This document shows, piece by piece, positions 36,118-39,796 of a DNA stretch of 39,796 bases (positions are counted from its first letter, which is position 1; every line of letters begins with the position of its first letter). The stretch lies in the NCBI GenBank assembly GCA_000697335.1, contig JNEM01014261.1:1-39796 (forward strand), written 5' to 3'. The translations under genes were made by a program, and so were the position numbers. The notes below the pieces were generated by a model, which saw nothing but the letters and a program-made list of their open reading frames with translations, was not told the DNA's origin and did not search any database. This stretch comes from Conidiobolus incongruus B7586 (lineage: Eukaryota > Entomophthoromycota > Entomophthoromycetes > Entomophthorales > Conidiobolaceae).

Positions 36118-37597
36118 ATAGTAATAACAAAACTACTAAAAACCTATTAAAAATCAATAATTATATATATTAAATTTATTTATTATTATTTTAAATTTTA
36201 TTTATAATCTATTCTATTTAAATTTAACATTATATATTATAATACCACCAAAAAAATACTTTTATATTATTTTAATAATAATAGTAGCTTAATTACTAAG
36301 TGAATTTAAGACTTTAACCTTTAAATGTTTATTACCCTCTAAAAAACCTATATTAAACTACTTCTAATTAAAAAAAACATGTCTCAAAGAGTTTAAATCT
36401 AATAAACTAGCTATTTTATTATAGTTAATATATTAAACTACCTTTTTAATATCTTTAAAGATAAATTAATTACTTATAATAATTTTAAAAACCTTTACAA
36501 GTTTAAAAACTACCTTAAAAATATTAAAAATTACCTTGATTTAATCTTTGATAAAGATTTAAAGAATATCTTTAAATTAACCATTTCTTTTTTAGAAAAA
36601 TTTATTTATATTTAGTAGTTAACTTATTATAAGTTTAATCTTAAAAAATCTTTAAGAGGATAACTTATTACAAAAATATAAACTTTTAAACAATTAAAAA
36701 AAGCTTTTAAAAATAAGTATTACTTAAAAAATTAAGTTTAATTAACAAGAGAAAAGCTTTCTTAACTTAAATAAAAAACTTCTACAAGATAATTAATTAA
36801 GAAATTTAATGAGGTATATTTAAATATATTAAATATTACTAAAGAAAAATAAATCTACAAACTATTATAATGCTTTAATCTTTAAGTGAAACTTTAATTA
36901 ATTAATAAAGAATACTTTAATAATATGTTTTTTTCTGATATTTGTGATATAACAATTATAATTAATAATATCTTTTACTTTATAACTAAATTTTTTTATC
37001 TTAAGAATTAATCTTTTAAAATTTACTTTAACCTACTTAAATCTTAAATGATAAATATTTCTGCTTTAAAGCTTTATAAGAAAACCTTTAGTAGAGAAGT
37101 TAAAACCTACTTAAAAGTAAATAAAGGTTGTTATTATTGTTGAAAAACTTAAGTTAATTATAAAGCTAACAAATATCTTTTAAAGAAACAATATCTGTTT
37201 AATTTTCAATAATCTTAACCTACCAACTATAAATTAAACTTGAATAATATTAATATAACTTTAAAATTACCCTTTTTATAATTAGTTAACAAGTTTTAAT
37301 TTAATCTATAAAAGTTTTAATAAACTAATAATTCTATAAATTAAACTATATATACTAGAGAAATTTAACTAATTAAACTATTAGAAACTAAAAATATTTT
37401 AATAACTAAACTACCTTATAATTTTTTATCTTTAACTATTACTTTATTGTTTATATTATTTAATTTTTTTATAGATAAACTTGTTAGTGTTTTAATTAAT
37501 TCTAGTTTTTTTAATTATATTATCTTTTCTTTTATTGTTGCAAAATTATTTTTACCTATCTAAAAAAGTAACTTGATAATTAAATATACTAACAACT
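36118..37597 (+). mobile_element. Ty3/gypsy retrotransposon fossil, gag-protease part
   Basis: Internal part of an LTR retrotransposon, plus orientation. Translated traces show a gag capsid-like region (about 36600-37000), a zinc-knuckle relic near 37120-37170 and an aspartic-protease relic near 37460-37560, in the normal gag-protease order of Ty3/gypsy elements. No reverse transcriptase or integrase follows: the element is cut short where the inverted right LTR starts. It is thoroughly broken, with many breaks throughout, and clearly an old fossil. Confidence 0.7.
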
Positions 37598-37997
37598 TTA
37601 TAAGTGTAGTGGTAGTTAAACTAATATAGTGTAGAGGAAGACTTAATATAAAAGTAGTGTGGTGTAGAATGTGGTAATATAATGTAGCTGTAGTGTGCAA
37701 GTGTAAACAAAGTTTAATTAAGCTTCAAACTAGGATGAGTCACTGATATATTAAGATTTATATTAGGTAGTGCCAATATCCTACAATATTGATAGAATAT
37801 AGTCTCAATTTTAGAAATAGTGTAAAAGTAAAAATAGTAAGAATTGAGAGGAAAAAAGAGGAACCTAGTTTATTAGATAATTTAATACTATTTATACAAT
37901 TAATTTAACTATATAAGTATAAATTAATTATATAATTTATAGTTAATTGGATTATATGAAAGTGTATATAAGAATTTAAAGAACTAGTCTCTTAACA
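37598..37997 (-). repeat. LTR of a Ty3/gypsy fossil, right copy, inverted
   Basis: About 400 bp that is the reverse complement of the left LTR; read on the minus strand it begins TGTTAAGAGACTAG at 37997. It is less decayed than the left copy and retains more C. An ordinary element has LTRs in the same orientation, so this is a second insertion (solo or truncated) or the product of a rearrangement. Confidence 0.75.
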
Positions 37998-38583
37998 AAC
38001 TTAATAAAATAAACATCTGGTACTATATTTAGATACTTATCATTATTTCCTAATTACTCCTAATATATTAAATTCTTAGTTGGTAATATTAGTTATAATT
38101 TTATACTAGGTTAAAATTAGTTTAAATATCATAATTTTATATTTATAAATATTACCTTAAAAAGTTACAAATTTATTTCTTTTATATTCTAAAAGAAATT
38201 AATAGAATTAATCTTAAAAAATTTATATTACCTTATTATAAAACTATTAAATATAATATTTAACATTAACTCTATAATTATAACAAATAATTTTATTATT
38301 ATAAGCAAAAATCAATGTAAAAACTAATTAAAAACCTTAATAATTTATAAAAATATATATTAACCCACAAAAGTAAATTATAAAATCAAAAATATATACA
38401 CTAGCTTATAAAAGTAAGTTATAAAATTAAAAATATATATATTTCTATTAATATCTTAATTAATTCTAATTTAAATAAACTTATTTTAAACTATGTAATT
38501 AATATATATTTTTTATTTATAATATAATATATATAGTTAAATTTAATTAATTATTAATTGATATAATAACACTAAAAGTATAC
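37998..38583. other. Repeat-zone spacer
   Basis: AT-rich sequence between the inverted LTR and the Tc1/mariner relic, with no open frame of note. It contains a short two-copy tandem repeat at 38369-38439. Confidence 0.5.
38369..38439 (+). repeat. Two-copy 41-bp-period tandem repeat
   Basis: The 30-bp units at 38369-38398 and 38410-38439 (AAAAGTAARTTATAAAAT then YAAAAATATATA) differ at two positions and are offset by 41 bp. The start of the unit resembles the AGGTAAGTTATAAAT part of the nearby transposon end, which may be coincidence in AT-rich DNA. Confidence 0.6.
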
Positions 38584-38611
38584 TTAAGGTAAGTTATAAA
38601 TTTGTAGGTTT
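38584..38611 (+). repeat. Left terminal inverted repeat of the Tc1/mariner relic
   Basis: 28 bp beginning TTAAGGTAAGTTATAAAT. It matches the reverse complement of 39755-39782 at 25 of 28 positions, and the three differences are G here against A there. Confidence 0.75.
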
Positions 38612-39754
38612 TAATATTGATAGAAAAATTAATGTTTAATATATTTACCTTTTGCTTTTCTAACTTCTTTAAGTTTATAAGGTATAGAATCAACTAGCTT
38701 TTTATATTAAATAAAATTAATATTATTTTAAGCTTCTTGAATATACTTTTAAAGTTGATTTAAATTTTTTATTAGGGAAAAAACTTTAATTAATTTTTTT
38801 AATTAATCCTAAAGATATTTAATTAGGTTAAAATTAAAAGATTGAGGAGGTTATTTTATAGTAGTTATTTTGTTATTTTTAAGCTATTTAATAATAAAAT
38901 TTATAGTATAACAAGGTATATTATCTTATTAGAAAATAATATTTAATTTTTTTAATTTATACTATTTAATAGTTTTTTTCAATTTATTATTTAAAATACT
39001 TTAGTATATTTTAGTATTAATTCCCTTATTAACTATATAAAGATATTTTACACCTAAAGATAATATATATCCCTAAACTATAATTAACCTACTATTATAT
39101 TTTTGGGTTGTAATAACATAATAGTTATAAAGTAGTTCTTTATTTTTTTTGAAATATCTAACTTTTTTATTAGATTTATTAAAATATATCTTTATTTTAT
39201 TAAACTAAATAACTTTACTCTAGTTAGCTTTAGTTTAACTTTCATGTTGATATTTAAACTCCCATCTAATTTTATAATAGAACTTTTTTAATTGGGGGTG
39301 TTTTTTCTTAAAATGTAAGTAGTATCTATTCTAATATAAAATATATATAATAATATTAGTACTAACTAATATTCTTGTATAGTTTTATAATTCTTGTTAT
39401 ACTTTTATAATAGTATTATACTTACTTATATTAATTAATCTATAAATATACTTTTTATCATATTTATTTATAATTTTAACACACTTAAGTTTTAGTTTAA
39501 GTGTTTTTTTAACATTATTCTTAATAACTTTAACTATAGTAGATTAGCTAACACTAGTAATTTTAACAATTTTACAAGTTGATTTATTTTTATTATGAAG
39601 TTGATTAATATATAAATAAACTTTTTTAAAGAGAGATTTAAGTATTATAATATTGATTTTAAAATATTAACTTAATAGTTTTATAATATATATAATATAA
39701 CAAAAGAAAAAAATGATATATATAAGTTTTGTTATTTATACCCTTTTAACTTAT

Positions 39755-39782
39755 AAACTTATAAATTTATAACTTATCTTAA
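39755..39782 (-). repeat. Right terminal inverted repeat of the Tc1/mariner relic
   Basis: On the minus strand it begins TTAAGATAAGTTATAAAT, pairing with 38584-38611 at 25 of 28 positions. Confidence 0.75.
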
Positions 39783-39796
39783 TTAAATTTTAAGTT

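Larger units (their letters stand above)
38584..39782 (-). mobile_element. Degraded Tc1/mariner DNA transposon
   Basis: About 1.2 kb, the normal size, bounded by 28-bp terminal inverted repeats. The minus strand codes a decayed DDE transposase. In order: a helix-turn-helix trace (KIVKITSVS-STIVKVIK, about 39520-39590); the VWGC site decayed to IV-stop-GY (about 39080-39100); DNAPCHT now reading DNIPCYT (about 38905-38925); and WPPQSPDLNPIEY now reading stop-PPQSFNFNLIKY (about 38820-38857), where the third catalytic acid is Lys. Stops occur throughout, often at expected Gln or Trp codons, so no active transposase remains. The TA target duplication cannot be fixed because the flanks are AT-rich and the window ends 14 bp beyond the right repeat. 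Confidence 0.82.

Noticed and set aside
35718-37997. A large DNA transposon with 400-bp terminal inverted repeats
   Set aside because: The inner sequence carries gag zinc-knuckle and retroviral-type protease traces and the arms begin with TGTT like LTRs, so inverted LTR copies explain it better.

Overview
The window is nuclear DNA of an AT-rich eukaryote with many short introns of about 50-60 nt (GTA-type donors, TAG acceptors, CTAAT/TTAAC-like branch sites). The protein set looks opisthokont-like. The translation factor at the left edge is the elongation-factor-like protein EFL rather than canonical EF-1alpha. EFL is known from several early-branching fungi, choanoflagellates, ichthyosporeans, cercozoans and many algae, and is not the usual factor of Dikarya. 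Together with compact introns, a fungal-type REX1, and Ty3/gypsy and Tc1/mariner relics, an early-branching fungus is my best guess, not a firm assignment.

Layout. 1-497 (-): 5' part of the EFL gene. 498-4693: 4.2 kb with no gene, containing a 19-bp synthetic Tn5/Nextera mosaic end at 3126-3144, which marks a probable artificial join. 4694-4972 (-): splicing factor SF3B5. 5216-14178 (-): three LMBD2-like membrane-protein genes in tandem; the outer two are intact, the middle one is a pseudogene that still has its splice sites. 16742-18289 (+): mitochondrial lipoyl synthase. 18690-21176 (-): REX1-type RNA exonuclease in 12 exons. 22151-23585 and 23752-25298 (+): two tandem Era-type mitochondrial GTPase genes, the second canonical, the first with eroded G3 and G5 motifs. 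25895-26922 (-): STM1/SERBP1-type ribosome-associated RG protein. 28701-29307 (+): RPS16. 31121-34709 (-): second-largest subunit of RNA polymerase I. From about 35.7 kb to the right edge host genes stop and a decayed repeat zone begins: a Ty3/gypsy fossil with two LTRs in inverted orientation, then a degraded Tc1/mariner transposon with matching 28-bp terminal inverted repeats.

Functional themes. EFL, RPS16, the STM1-like protein and Pol I RPA2 serve ribosome production and use; REX1 trims rRNA, tRNA and related precursors; Era is a mitoribosome assembly GTPase. This clustering may be chance. The highly expressed genes (EFL, RPS16, STM1-like) use many C-ending codons against a very AT-rich background. 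The most notable observations are the LMBD2-like array, the altered Era paralogue, the adapter remnant, and the C-to-T-skewed decay of the repeat zone. I saw no bacterial-type operon, CRISPR array, tRNA or rRNA. All exon joins were worked out by eye from frame, splice signals and homology, and each complete multi-exon model sums to a whole number of codons.
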